DNA of 64,000 bases from CALJFL01 sp963669435. Its GTDB lineage: Bacteria > Pseudomonadota > Gammaproteobacteria > Pseudomonadales > Halieaceae. The stretch spans positions 3,720,001-3,784,000 of the forward strand of contig OY770025.1 of NCBI GenBank assembly GCA_963669435.1. The letters run 5' to 3'. A model generated the notes under the pieces. That model did no database searches. It was not told the DNA's origin and saw only the letters and a list, made by a program, of their open reading frames with translations. This document shows positions 17,392-26,726 of this stretch, one piece after another (the stretch's first letter is position 1; the number at the start of each line of letters is the position of its first letter). The translations under genes and the position numbers were made by a program.

Positions 17392-18255
17392 ATGTCCTAT
17401 TCCTACACCGCCTTGAGTGTCGACCTCGATGTTGACCTGCTGCCCTTTACTCGCCTGTTACAGCAGCGCGGCTTTCCGCATCGCATTATTGAGGAAGGGG
17501 GGCAGCAGGTAGTCAGGGTGGCGGACGCCAGTCATGTCGAGCCGTTACGGGCCCTGTACCGCGCCTGGTTAGCGGGAGAAACACACACGGCGCCGCCGGT
17601 AACGCAGTACCAGCGGTCCACTGGCACCCTGGGTGGGGCCTGGCGCCAGGCACCGGTTACCCTGGGGCTGATTATCTGCAGCGTGGTGGGTTTTCTTTTA
17701 GTGTATGCCAATGCGCCCCTGGGGTGGATCGCGCAACTGACATTTTCGCCGTTCACTATCCAGGGCGGGCAGTTGGTTTTTGGGGATATGGGAGGGCAGT
17801 ACTGGCGCCTGGTGACGCCGGCGTTTTTGCATTTCGGCTGGTTGCATATCGTGTTCAACAGCCTTTGGACCTGGGAACTGGGCGCCAGGATAGAGTCGAC
17901 CATGGGTTCCGGTAATACCCTGGGGTTGTTTCTGGTGATTGCGGTGGTGTCTAACAGTGTGCAGTTCTTGTTTGGGGGTGCCGGCATTTTTGGTGGTATG
18001 TCCGGGGTGGTCTACGGTTTTCTGGGTTTTTGCTGGGTGGGCGCGAAGATTCAACCTCGCTGGCAGTTCTTGCCCGCCACGCCCGTGATGTTGTTTATGG
18101 TCGGCTGGTTGCTGGTATGTTTGCTCGGTGTGATTGAGGTGCTGGGCTTTGGTGCCATTGCCAACGCCGCCCATGTCGGTGGGTTATTGGTAGGTGGTGT
18201 GCTGGGCCTGCTGTTTGGTTTGTTATCCCGCACCGGTAGTGAATCGCCCCGGTAG
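17392..18255 (+). CDS. Rhomboid-family intramembrane serine protease
   Basis: 287 residues. A cytoplasmic N-terminal domain of ~85 residues (LPFTRLLQQRGFPHRIIEEG...) resembles the GlpG amino domain. Multiple membrane segments follow. The catalytic dyad is visible: Ser204 in GGMSGVVYG and His261 in NAAHVGGLLVGG. HIVFNSLWTWELG before the catalytic serine matches the conserved HxxxN region. It cleaves transmembrane substrates within the inner membrane; the native substrate is unknown. The ATG starts directly after the nadK stop. A hairpin overlapping its stop codon may end transcription. Confidence 0.93.
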   Translation: MSYSYTALSVDLDVDLLPFTRLLQQRGFPHRIIEEGGQQVVRVADASHVEPLRALYRAWLAGETHTAPPVTQYQRSTGTLGGAWRQAPVTLGLIICSVVGFLLVYANAPLGWIAQLTFSPFTIQGGQLVFGDMGGQYWRLVTPAFLHFGWLHIVFNSLWTWELGARIESTMGSGNTLGLFLVIAVVSNSVQFLFGGAGIFGGMSGVVYGFLGFCWVGAKIQPRWQFLPATPVMLFMVGWLLVCLLGVIEVLGFGAIANAAHVGGLLVGGVLGLLFGLLSRTGSESPR

Positions 18256-18265
18256 GTGCTACCGG
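18249..18265 (+). terminator. Hairpin at end of rhomboid gene
   Basis: CCGGTAG (18249-18255) pairs perfectly with CTACCGG (18259-18265) around a 3-base loop, including the rhomboid stop codon, and is followed by TTATAATT. It could terminate the nadK operon; the TATAAT at 18267-18272 could equally act as a -10 element for the next gene. Confidence 0.4.
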
Positions 18266-18299
18266 TTATAATTCGCGCTCCTTGCCCTTCGGAAAATCC

Positions 18300-18554
18300 A
18301 TGGACTATCAAAAACTCATCGATACGATGTCACCGGAAATATACCGGTCGCTGCTGCAGGCCCTGGAAATTGGTCGCTGGCCGGATGGCAGGACTCTCAG
18401 CGCAGAGCAACGCGAACACACCATGCACGCAGTTATTGCCTGGGGCGAAAAGCACTTGCCCCAGGAGGAGCGTATTGGCTACATCGATAAGGGTTCGAAG
18501 GCAGGGGAGCAGTGTGACGACCCTGAAGAAAAACCACTTAACTGGAAGAACTGA
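18300..18554 (+). CDS. YeaC-like DUF1315 protein
   Basis: 84 residues from the ATG at 18300 (an in-frame TTG lies at 18282). It matches the small DUF1315/YeaC family: MDYQKLIDTMSPEIYRSL at the start, LEIGRWPDGRTLSAEQRE, and a conserved C-terminal IGYIDKGSKAGEQC. Cytoplasmic, no known activity. It precedes the DUF2797 gene by 15 bp, as in other gammaproteobacteria, which suggests a shared transcript. Confidence 0.87.
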   Translation: MDYQKLIDTMSPEIYRSLLQALEIGRWPDGRTLSAEQREHTMHAVIAWGEKHLPQEERIGYIDKGSKAGEQCDDPEEKPLNWKN

Positions 18555-18569
18555 CTTGGAGAAGAATGG

Positions 18570-19403
18570 GTGAGCACCGAGCTGGCCGAGGGTAACGCGC
18601 GTAAAATGCGCAACCAATTGCAAGATCCCGTGCACTATGCGCTGCCACTGGGAGATGCCCTGATCGATTTGAATCCCTACCTTGGGCAGGGTTTGCAGCT
18701 TGCCTATAGCGGCCGCATTAACTGTATCCACTGCGACCGCAAAACCAACAAGAGTTTCAGTCAGGGTTACTGCTACCCCTGTTTCAAACGGCTGGCCCAA
18801 TGTGACAGCTGTATCGTCAGTCCGGAGAAATGTCACTACCACCTGGGCACCTGCCGCGAGCCCGAGTGGGGTGAGGCCAACTGCATGATCGATCACATCG
18901 TGTACCTGGCAAACACCTCGGGGATCAAAGTAGGGATTACTCGCGGTAGCCAGGTGCCCACCCGCTGGATGGACCAGGGGGCAACGCAGGCGCAGCCTAT
19001 TTTCCGGGTGAGTAATCGCCTGCAGTCAGGCCTTGTAGAAACCACTTTTGCAGCCCACATTGCCGACAAGACCAACTGGCAGGCAATGCTCAAGGGCGAC
19101 AATGATCCTGTCGACCTGGAGGCGGAGCGGCAGCGTTTAATGGCTGAATGCGCCACCGAGATTGAATCGTTGCAGAACAGCCATGGCCTACAGTCGGTGA
19201 CTGTCCTGGACGGCGAGCCGGAAGTCAGCATTCGTTACCCGGTGCTGGAATACCCGGTGAAGGTAAAGTCCTTTAACCTGGATAAGGTACCCCTGGTAGA
19301 GGGCACGTTATTGGGCATTAAGGGGCAGTATTTGATTTTCGATACCGGGGTCATCAACATCCGGAAATACGGGGGTTATGACCTGGCCCTGCGCGCGCTT
19401 TAA
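18570..19403 (+). CDS. DUF2797 cysteine-rich protein
   Basis: 277 residues, GTG start preceded by a good GGAGAAG ribosome site. The N-terminal part carries regularly spaced cysteines (52, 55, 68, 71, 78, 81, 88, 95), a likely double zinc-binding module (CIHC, CYPC, CDSC). The middle part has VYLANTSGIKVGITR and RWMDQGA, a two-strand plus Arg pattern resembling the GIY-YIG nuclease core (inference). The C-terminal half is beta-rich (VSIRYPVLEYPVKVKS, LIFDTGVINIRKYGG). Function unknown; conserved beside yeaC and pepN. Confidence 0.85.
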   Translation: MSTELAEGNARKMRNQLQDPVHYALPLGDALIDLNPYLGQGLQLAYSGRINCIHCDRKTNKSFSQGYCYPCFKRLAQCDSCIVSPEKCHYHLGTCREPEWGEANCMIDHIVYLANTSGIKVGITRGSQVPTRWMDQGATQAQPIFRVSNRLQSGLVETTFAAHIADKTNWQAMLKGDNDPVDLEAERQRLMAECATEIESLQNSHGLQSVTVLDGEPEVSIRYPVLEYPVKVKSFNLDKVPLVEGTLLGIKGQYLIFDTGVINIRKYGGYDLALRAL

Positions 19404-19445
19404 AACGCGTTATTCCCGGACCCCTCAGCAACGCGCGGAGTTAGC

Positions 19446-22139
19446 ATGCGAGACGCCAAACCCAGCACCATTTATCTGCGGGACTACCGAGTCCCCGATT
19501 ATTTGATTGATACAACGGAACTGCTCTTTGATCTGTACGAGGATCACGCGGTCGTCAGTTCGCGCCTGGCGATCCGGCGTAACCCGTCAGCCGGCCGGGG
19601 CGAGGAGAACAAGGGAGGTGAATCGGGGGAAGACAGGCCTCCACTGGTGCTGCACGGCCAGGAGCTGGAGTTACTGTCAGTAGAGCTCGACGGTAGAGCG
19701 CTGGGGCCGTCAGAGTACAGTGCGACGGACAGCTTACTGCAGATTCCCGGGGTACCCGGCGCGTTCGAGCTACAGTGTAAAACCCGTATCCAACCCCAGG
19801 ACAACACTTCCCTGGAAGGTTTGTACAAATCCAGGACCATGTTCTGTACACAGTGTGAGGCCGAGGGGTTCCGCAAAATCACCTATTTTCTCGACCGACC
19901 CGACGTTATGTCGGTGTACACGGTCAGCATCGAGGCCGATCGAGCACGCTACCCGGTGCTACTAAGCAATGGCAACCTGGTTGTGCAGGAGACCCTGGCA
20001 GAAGGCAGGCACCGGGCCAGCTGGCACGATCCCTTTCCCAAGCCCGCGTATTTGTTTGCGCTGGTGGCGGGTGACCTTGTTGCACTCGAGGACAGCTTCG
20101 AGACGGTCGGTGGCAGGCAGGTCAGCCTGAAGATCTACGTTGAAGAGAAAGACATCGGCAAATGTGATCATGCGATGCGCTCGCTGAAAAAGTCGATGCG
20201 CTGGGACGAGGAGGTGTTCGGGCGAGAGTACGACCTGGACATCTTCAATATTGTGGCCGTCGACGACTTCAATATGGGCGCCATGGAAAACAAGAGTCTG
20301 AATATATTCAACAGTTCCTGCGTGCTGTGCAGTCCGGAAACCACAACGGACGTTGGCTTTCAGACGGTGGAGGCCATTGTTGCACATGAATACTTTCACA
20401 ATTGGTCCGGCAACCGGGTGACCTGCCGTGATTGGTTTCAGTTAAGCCTGAAAGAGGGTTTCACGGTGTTTCGCGACGCCGAGTTTTCATCCGACATGGG
20501 GTCGCGTACGGTCAAACGTGTGGAAGATGCCACCCTGCTGCGCACTGCACAGTTTGCCGAAGACGCCGGGCCGATGGCACATCCCATCCGTCCTGACTCC
20601 TTCATCGAGATATCCAACTTCTACACGCTAACCGTGTACGAGAAAGGGGCAGAAGTGGTCAGAATGATCCATACCCTGTTGGGCGCCGAGGCCTTCAGGC
20701 GTGGTTCCGACCTGTATTTTGAGCGCCACGACGGGCAGGCGGTCACCTGTGAGGACTTTGTGGTCGCCATGGAGGATGCGTCGGGGGTCGACCTGACGCA
20801 GTTCAGGCGCTGGTATTCGCAGGCCGGTACCCCCGTGCTCACCGTGCGGGGCCACTATTATGCTGACAGCGAACGGTACACTTTGCAGGTAGAGCAGACC
20901 TGCCCGCCCACCCCGGGGCAGGAGAGCAAAGCCCCCTTTGTCATTCCCCTGGCCATGGGTTTGCTCGGCGACGCCGGGAACCTGCCTCTATACCTGTCTG
21001 GCGAACCAAACGATACCGAGACCCCGGACAATACCCACCGCGTGCTGATGGTGAATCAGCCCCGGCAAGAATTTGTTTTCGAGCGTGTGAAGGAGCGTCC
21101 GGTACCCTCGCTGATGCGCGGTTTCAGCGCGCCGGTGCGACTCGACTACCCCTACTCGAACGGCGATCTACAGGCGCTGATGAGCCGTGATGATGACGGC
21201 TTTGTGCGCTGGGATGCCTCCCAGCAGCTGGCGATCCATGTCATTCAGGCGGTCGAGTCCTCACTGCAGGCGCAGCAGGGATATCGTGTGGACGCGTTGT
21301 TGATCGAGGCGGCTGGAAGCCTGTTGACTGATGCCAGCCTCGATCCGGCGATGGTGGCGGCGATGCTGGCGCTACCCAGTGAGAATTATCTGGCGGAACT
21401 GGCAAGTACAGCTGCAGGCGCCAACGTTGAGACGATTCACGCTGCACGTGCCATCGTGAAGAAAGCAATAGCGGATGCGCAGCGTGACAAGCTACTTGAC
21501 GTTTACCAGCGACTGGCCACCAATGAGTCCTATCAGCCCGAGGCTGCCCAGATCGCACACCGCAGCTTGCGCAATACCTGCCTTGCTTACCTGGCCGTCG
21601 CAACATCAGCGGGTCTGGAACTTGCCGAGGCGCAGTTTTCCCAGGCGACCAACATGACCGACCGACTGGCGGCCCTGCGCATACTAGCCACCGACGGCAG
21701 CGAGGAGCAACGCGAAGCTGCCCTGACCACGTTCTATAAGGATTGGCGGCACGAGTCACTGGTGATTAACCAGTGGTTGCAGGTGCAGTCGGGTATACCG
21801 GGTATAGATGCCCTGGCCAGGGTCCGGTCGCTGATGCAGCATCAGGATTTTGACCTCCGCAATCCCAACCGGGTGCGTGCGCTTATCGGTAACTTCGCTA
21901 CTAACAACCCGCTGAATTTCCACCGGGCCGATGGCGAGGGTTATCGTTTTCTCACAGACATCATTGCTGAGCTGGATGCAAAAAATCCGCAGTTGGCATC
22001 GCGACTGCTGACCCCGCTGACCAAGTGGCGCAACTACCAGGGGCGTGCGGAGTTAATGCGCGCTCAACTGGAACGCCTGTCAAATGTGTCGGGTCTGTCC
22101 CCCGACGTCTTCGAGGTGGTCAGCAAGTCCTTGCAGTGA
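19446..22139 (+). CDS. pepN: Aminopeptidase N (M1 zinc metallopeptidase)
   Basis: 897 residues, cytoplasmic alanyl aminopeptidase that removes N-terminal residues from peptides. Exopeptidase motif GAMEN at 278-282 and zinc motif HEYFH at 314-318 with the downstream Glu in LKEGFTVFRD. The C-terminal alpha-solenoid typical of the gammaproteobacterial form is present. Ribosome site GGAG lies 5 bases before the ATG. A small Gly/Glu-rich insertion near residues 50-65 (GRGEENKGGESGEDR) is unusual and probably a surface loop. The gene ends convergent to batD with a 33-bp gap. Confidence 0.97.
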   Translation: MRDAKPSTIYLRDYRVPDYLIDTTELLFDLYEDHAVVSSRLAIRRNPSAGRGEENKGGESGEDRPPLVLHGQELELLSVELDGRALGPSEYSATDSLLQIPGVPGAFELQCKTRIQPQDNTSLEGLYKSRTMFCTQCEAEGFRKITYFLDRPDVMSVYTVSIEADRARYPVLLSNGNLVVQETLAEGRHRASWHDPFPKPAYLFALVAGDLVALEDSFETVGGRQVSLKIYVEEKDIGKCDHAMRSLKKSMRWDEEVFGREYDLDIFNIVAVDDFNMGAMENKSLNIFNSSCVLCSPETTTDVGFQTVEAIVAHEYFHNWSGNRVTCRDWFQLSLKEGFTVFRDAEFSSDMGSRTVKRVEDATLLRTAQFAEDAGPMAHPIRPDSFIEISNFYTLTVYEKGAEVVRMIHTLLGAEAFRRGSDLYFERHDGQAVTCEDFVVAMEDASGVDLTQFRRWYSQAGTPVLTVRGHYYADSERYTLQVEQTCPPTPGQESKAPFVIPLAMGLLGDAGNLPLYLSGEPNDTETPDNTHRVLMVNQPRQEFVFERVKERPVPSLMRGFSAPVRLDYPYSNGDLQALMSRDDDGFVRWDASQQLAIHVIQAVESSLQAQQGYRVDALLIEAAGSLLTDASLDPAMVAAMLALPSENYLAELASTAAGANVETIHAARAIVKKAIADAQRDKLLDVYQRLATNESYQPEAAQIAHRSLRNTCLAYLAVATSAGLELAEAQFSQATNMTDRLAALRILATDGSEEQREAALTTFYKDWRHESLVINQWLQVQSGIPGIDALARVRSLMQHQDFDLRNPNRVRALIGNFATNNPLNFHRADGEGYRFLTDIIAELDAKNPQLASRLLTPLTKWRNYQGRAELMRAQLERLSNVSGLSPDVFEVVSKSLQ

Positions 22140-22172
22140 CAGAACACTACAGGGCTTCAGCCAGACAGGACG

Positions 22173-23837
22173 CTAGGCGGGGTAGAGTGTCAGCTCCCCG
22201 GTGTCAGCGGATTGCTTGGCATGCTGCTTGCGCAGGCGTTTCACAATGCTGGCGAGCCGGGTTCCGTCCCAGCCGGTTGCGGCGTCGCGATATAGGGCCG
22301 CATCCATTGCCGCCGTTTCTTCGCTCAGCTGCGTGTCGGTGAATACCCGGTTAAGATCCTCGAGGGTCAGCACGGAGGCGGGCGCCGCGCTCAGTGCCCC
22401 CCAACGTATCAGCCATTTTCTGCTCTCTCCGCAGTGGCCGGAGGCGCAGGCCGCCATTAGCTGCTTGTAGGCAGTCGCTTCCTGTTGATTCTCTTTCGGT
22501 TGAGTTGCGCTGCGGCGGTTGCGCGGTTCGCGCTTGTACCACCACAGTAATAGCGTGAGTACCCATCCGAGTGCGCAGGCCAGCGCGACAGTTCGCCATG
22601 GTCCTGCGTGTGCAGTAGTTCCCGCGGTGGGTGTGCCGGGCACCGGGGCCGGGTTTACGATGCCGGGATCCCCCTGCGCACTGCCGGGCTCGGCGGCGGG
22701 TGTCACCTGGATTTGCCGGGCGGGGATGACGGCATAGCGCAGTTCCTGCGCCTGGGTGTCCCACCAGGGGATACTTATTTCGGGAATTTCCCAGTTACCG
22801 GCACGGGTAGGTACCAGGGCCGCGCTGTCCTGTCGCGAACCCAACAGGCCTGTCCCCACTTCGGTATCGCTGATAATGGGTTGGTCCGGGTAGTACTTCA
22901 GGCCGTCGGCAGCGGGAAACAAAATGGGCGGTAATTGAGCGCCTTGCAGGCCTTCACCGCTTATACGAACTGTGCGCGTTGCTGATTCCCCGGCCTGTAA
23001 TTGTTCCGGCGGCACCGACCAGGTTTCCTCAAGCGTTACACGCTGTGCCGGTAACCAGTCGCCAGCCGGATAATTGTCTGGCCTGCCGAGCACCTTAACC
23101 ACAATGGGGTCCGTAGTGAGTCGCAGCGCCTTACCAGCACTGTTGTCAAACAGGCTGCGCCTGGCTACCCGCTCGCGGGCAGTGAACACCTGTGCAGGAA
23201 TCTCGAGGGTGCCGCTTTGTTCCGGGAAGATGGCATAGCGAATCTCGTTGATCAGCCACTGGCGTCCATCGATACGGCGTTGGAATGACTTTTGCTCGAG
23301 GGCCTTCACGAACGCGTTGTCCAGTTGCACCTCGGAGACGCTACGGCCATCGAGGTTAATGGCCTGTTGGATTCTCAGCGTCAGGAGAATCTGGCCCTGC
23401 ACATACACCTCGGACTGGTCTATTTCAGCCTCGAACAGGACTCGTGCCTGGCTGTCATTCATGCTGACTGCCGGCCCCACGGCAACCAGTAACAGATTGG
23501 TCTGGGTATTGCCCACGCGCATTGGCGGCACCCTAAGCGTGCCTTCGCGCTTGGGGCTGATATCCAGCATGACGTCGCGGGTTGTGGTGCGCTCGCCATT
23601 GACAATGCTGGTGTTGGTGCTGGTGGAGCGCCTCAGGATGTCAAAGTCTGTGAGTAGCGGGCGCAGGTCGATGTTGTCCATGTTTTCGCTGCCACGGGTG
23701 CTGAGTGTAAGCCGCAGGGTGTCGCCCATCACTGCCTGGTCACGGTCCAGGCTTGCGGTTACCTGCGCGAAGACAGGTGCTGCCAGCGTCATCAGCAGTG
23801 AGAAAAGAGCCAGTAATCTGCTACCAGGTACGATCAT
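22173..23837 (-). CDS. BatD-like oxygen-tolerance protein
   Basis: 554 residues from the ATG at 23837. This ATG overlaps the end of batBC, and although the same frame is open upstream to 24590, that upstream part is just the batBC low-complexity region read in the wrong frame. Signal peptide (MIVPGSRLLALFSLLMTLAAPVFA), then an exported beta-sandwich region beginning VTASLDRDQAVMGDTLRLTL, typical of BatD, and a late transmembrane segment (WRTVALACALGWVLTLLLWW) with a cytoplasmic tail. Last gene of the leftward moxR-bat operon. Bat proteins were linked to aerotolerance in Bacteroides; the precise activity is unknown. Confidence 0.85.
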   Translation of the reverse strand: MIVPGSRLLALFSLLMTLAAPVFAQVTASLDRDQAVMGDTLRLTLSTRGSENMDNIDLRPLLTDFDILRRSTSTNTSIVNGERTTTRDVMLDISPKREGTLRVPPMRVGNTQTNLLLVAVGPAVSMNDSQARVLFEAEIDQSEVYVQGQILLTLRIQQAINLDGRSVSEVQLDNAFVKALEQKSFQRRIDGRQWLINEIRYAIFPEQSGTLEIPAQVFTARERVARRSLFDNSAGKALRLTTDPIVVKVLGRPDNYPAGDWLPAQRVTLEETWSVPPEQLQAGESATRTVRISGEGLQGAQLPPILFPAADGLKYYPDQPIISDTEVGTGLLGSRQDSAALVPTRAGNWEIPEISIPWWDTQAQELRYAVIPARQIQVTPAAEPGSAQGDPGIVNPAPVPGTPTAGTTAHAGPWRTVALACALGWVLTLLLWWYKREPRNRRSATQPKENQQEATAYKQLMAACASGHCGESRKWLIRWGALSAAPASVLTLEDLNRVFTDTQLSEETAAMDAALYRDAATGWDGTRLASIVKRLRKQHAKQSADTGELTLYPA

Positions 23838-25674
23838 TGTTAGTGCGGTTCTCCTGTGACTGACGTTGTCTGCTCTCGTAACGGAATTTCTCCCGCAGCA
23901 GGCCAGAGGGGTCGTCGGGGACCCGGCGCAACCATTGTTCCATGGCCTGCTCGCGCTCCTGGTCTTCTGCCGAGGGTTCCGCCTGTGCCACTTGCTGTTC
24001 TTCGGGCTCGGCCTCTGGGTCCGGCTGCTCAGGCTCGCTGGGTTGCTCCTGCTCGCCTTTCTCCTTCTCGCTTTCCTCTTCCTCGCCTTGATCTTCGGAT
24101 TCGGATGCCTCCTGCTCTTCCTGTTCATCCTGCTGGGAGGGATTTTGCTGCTGATCTTGTTCCCGCTCCTGTTGCGACGCGTCCTGTTCGTCACCTTGCT
24201 GGTTTTGCTGATCCTGCTGCTGTTGATCCTGATCCTGCTGGTTTTGTTGATTCTGCTGGTCCTGGTTTTCTGCGTCCTGGTTTTGTTGCTGCTGTTGCTC
24301 CTGCTGTTTTTGCAGTTCTTCCAGCAATGCGATGTTTTCCAACGCATCGGTACGCTCTGGAGCCAGTGCCAGTGATTCCCGATAGGCCGCGATCGCTTCA
24401 TCAAACTGCTGGCTGCGGGCGAGGGCATTGCCGCGGTTATACCAGCTGTCTGCGCTGGTATCGTTATCAAACTTCTCCACCGCCGTGGCGTAATCCTGGC
24501 CACGGTAGGCCGCCGTGCCGGCCCAGTCGCGATTCTCGAACAGTTCGGCAGCAGCCTCGTGATTCCCTTCGCGCAGTGCGCGCTGTGCACGCTGGTCCGC
24601 GGTTGCCCAGAGTGCGTCCCAGGTTTGGGCCTGTGCGGGTTGGGGTTGGATAATGGTAAGTAGGGGTAGCAAGCAAATCAGCCAGCCCCGTCGAAACAGC
24701 GACAGGGCGAGTGGTAGCAGCAGCACAATCAACCAGTGACCCTGGTCTTCCCAGGCGTCTGCGGTCCTGTCCAGGGCCAGGGTCTGTTCGTCGTCGACCA
24801 GCAGCTTGTCTTGCAGCAGGGTACGGAGGTCGCTGTTATCGATGCGCAGCTCTGAATAGCGTCCACCGGTCAGCGCGGCGAGCTTCCGCAATTCGTCGCT
24901 GTCCATGCCGGGTACAACGATAGTGCCGGCACTGTCCTTGAGAAATCCGCCACGCGGCAGCGGTATTGGCGCACCGGTGGCCGTACCTATGCCCAGAATA
25001 GATATCTCCGTCCCGGAACCTGCGAGCATCTCTGCAATCGCCTGGTGCTGGTCCGACCCTACCTCATCGGTAACCAGTAATATCCGCCCACCGCGCACGC
25101 CTGCCGATTGCAGCAGTTCTTGAGCCTGATCTACGGCGGCGACAGCGTCACTGCCCGCAAGCGGCATCATGTCCGGGTGGAGTGCCGGCAGCAGGTTGGC
25201 GATGGTGGGGTTGTCATCGGTCAAGGGAGTCACGATGTGTGAATCCCCCGCGAAAGCGATCAGGCCGGTCTGTCCCTCCTTGCGCTCTGCCAGCAGATCC
25301 AGCAGTTTTTGCCGGGCCCGGTCCACACGGGAGGGTGCAAGGTCGGCCGCTTTCATGGACAGACTCAGGTCAAATACCATCACCAGCGCATCCTGCTTCT
25401 GGATAACGGGTTGCGGAATTTTCTGCCAGCTGGGTCCCGCCGCCGCCAGACACGCGAGCAGCCAGGCGATAAGCAGGACCGGTAAAAAATTGCGCTGTTG
25501 TCGCTGCTGTTGCTCACCGATAAGAAAGGGCAGCAGTTCCGGAGCTATTACGTTGCTCCAGCTGCCACTGCGACCGCGTTGCTGCCAAAGTAATACCGTC
25601 AGCAGTAAGCCCGGCAATAGCCCCCACAGCCACTCCGGGCGCATGAGATGAAAGTTTTCTACGATCTCGTTCAC
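23821..25674 (-). CDS. Fused BatB-BatC: vWA domain plus TPR and Gln/Glu-rich tail
   Basis: 617 residues. Two N-terminal membrane helices, a von Willebrand A domain with MIDAS motif DLSLS (in VMVFDLSLSMK) and later TDEVG, a further helix (WLIVLLLPLALSLF), then tetratricopeptide repeats (WYNRGNALARSQQFDEAIAAY) and a long Gln/Asp/Glu-rich low-complexity tail ending near QWLRRVPDDPSGLLREKF, a C-terminal stretch common to such proteins. BatB and BatC are thus joined in one chain. The GTG start overlaps the batA stop (GTGA), so translation is coupled. The CAG/CAA-rich tail creates long spurious open frames on both strands. Confidence 0.88.
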   Translation of the reverse strand: MNEIVENFHLMRPEWLWGLLPGLLLTVLLWQQRGRSGSWSNVIAPELLPFLIGEQQQRQQRNFLPVLLIAWLLACLAAAGPSWQKIPQPVIQKQDALVMVFDLSLSMKAADLAPSRVDRARQKLLDLLAERKEGQTGLIAFAGDSHIVTPLTDDNPTIANLLPALHPDMMPLAGSDAVAAVDQAQELLQSAGVRGGRILLVTDEVGSDQHQAIAEMLAGSGTEISILGIGTATGAPIPLPRGGFLKDSAGTIVVPGMDSDELRKLAALTGGRYSELRIDNSDLRTLLQDKLLVDDEQTLALDRTADAWEDQGHWLIVLLLPLALSLFRRGWLICLLPLLTIIQPQPAQAQTWDALWATADQRAQRALREGNHEAAAELFENRDWAGTAAYRGQDYATAVEKFDNDTSADSWYNRGNALARSQQFDEAIAAYRESLALAPERTDALENIALLEELQKQQEQQQQQNQDAENQDQQNQQNQQDQDQQQQDQQNQQGDEQDASQQEREQDQQQNPSQQDEQEEQEASESEDQGEEEESEKEKGEQEQPSEPEQPDPEAEPEEQQVAQAEPSAEDQEREQAMEQWLRRVPDDPSGLLREKFRYESRQRQSQENRTNNDRTW

Positions 25675-26726
25675 GCTATTTCATTCCCGGTGGTCGGGGT
25701 GCCTGAATCTCGCACGAGCCGCAACCCGCCAGCAGCGAGCCAGTGGTACAGTGCCAGCACGAAGCTAAGAAGCAGTGCTGCCAGCAAGGGGATGTAGCCC
25801 AACGCAAGTCGGGGCCGATAGGTCTCATTCGCCTGTTCTACCGGTTCCAATTGATCGACCAGGGCGTAGATGTTCGCCAGGTCTTGCGGATTTCTGGCAC
25901 GAAAATACTGCCCACCGGTGAGGCGGGCTATGTCTTTTAAGCCTTCCTCGTCCAGCTCCGCAGAGGGATTGATCTGGCGGCTACCAAAGCCGCTCCCGAA
26001 CAAGCCGGGCAGGGTCATTTCATCGGCCCCGATACCAATGGTGTAGATCTTGATGTCCAGACTCTCGGCCAGTTGTGCGGCTTCCTTCGGGGTAACTGAG
26101 CTGGCGGTGTCCTGTCCGTCGGTCAGGAGAATCATCACCCGGCTGGCAGCCGGCCTTTCGCGCAATCGCTTGACGGCCAGGCCAATCGCATCGCCAATGG
26201 CAGTTTCCTGGCCCGCGAAGCCAATCTGCGATTCCAGCAAAAACCGCTGCACGGTTGCCGTATCAAAACTCAGTGGCGATTGAACGTAGGCGTTGGAGCC
26301 AAACAAAATAAGCCCCAGCCGATCTCCGGCGCGGCGCTCGATGAATTCCGCACCGAGCTGTTTTACCGCGTCGATACGGCGCGCGACCACGTTGCCCAAC
26401 TGCATGTCTTCCACCCGCATGCTGCCGGAGATATCGACCGCCAGCATCAGGTCGCGCCCGCTGTTGGGTAATTCTATGGCCTCCCCGATCCACACCGGGC
26501 GCGCCGCTGCGAGCAACAGGCAGAGCCACAACAGGCACAGTGCGACCAGCGGCAGGCGCTTGCCGGCGGCTGCGCCGCGGGCCTGCCCCTCGCTCAGCTG
26601 TCGCCACTCCGCGAAGAATGGCGCGCGCAGTGCGGACTCACCGCTGCGTGCGAACGGCAGTAAGCGCATGGCCAACCAGGGCAGCGGCAGCAGTAGGCAC
26701 ATCCACGGCCACATCCACTCGATCAT
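25671..26726 (-). CDS. BatA-like vWA-domain membrane protein
   Basis: 351 residues from the ATG at 26726, which overlaps the stop of the DUF4381 gene as ATGA; an upstream in-frame start at 26753 is less likely. N-terminal membrane segments, then a von Willebrand A domain with a perfect MIDAS DISGS (AVDISGSMR) and LTDGQD, and a C-terminal helix (LGYIPLLAALLLSFVLALY). The domain faces the periplasm by homology. vWA proteins of this group are thought to act with the MoxR ATPase encoded first in the operon as a chaperone or metal-insertion system (family knowledge); the client is unknown. Confidence 0.88.
   Translation of the reverse strand: MIEWMWPWMCLLLPLPWLAMRLLPFARSGESALRAPFFAEWRQLSEGQARGAAAGKRLPLVALCLLWLCLLLAAARPVWIGEAIELPNSGRDLMLAVDISGSMRVEDMQLGNVVARRIDAVKQLGAEFIERRAGDRLGLILFGSNAYVQSPLSFDTATVQRFLLESQIGFAGQETAIGDAIGLAVKRLRERPAASRVMILLTDGQDTASSVTPKEAAQLAESLDIKIYTIGIGADEMTLPGLFGSGFGSRQINPSAELDEEGLKDIARLTGGQYFRARNPQDLANIYALVDQLEPVEQANETYRPRLALGYIPLLAALLLSFVLALYHWLAAGGLRLVRDSGTPTTGNEIA

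Noticed and set aside
23838..24590. Upstream extension of batD (251 extra codons)
   Set aside because: It is the batBC Gln/Glu-rich region read out of frame, rich in Ser/Arg/Asn/Lys; the real batD signal peptide starts at 23837.
23856..24653. Long plus-strand frames opposite the batBC low-complexity tail, including a very Leu-rich one that looks like a membrane protein
   Set aside because: Artefact of CAG/CTG repeats: poly-Gln codons read antisense give Leu. No start signals or homology.
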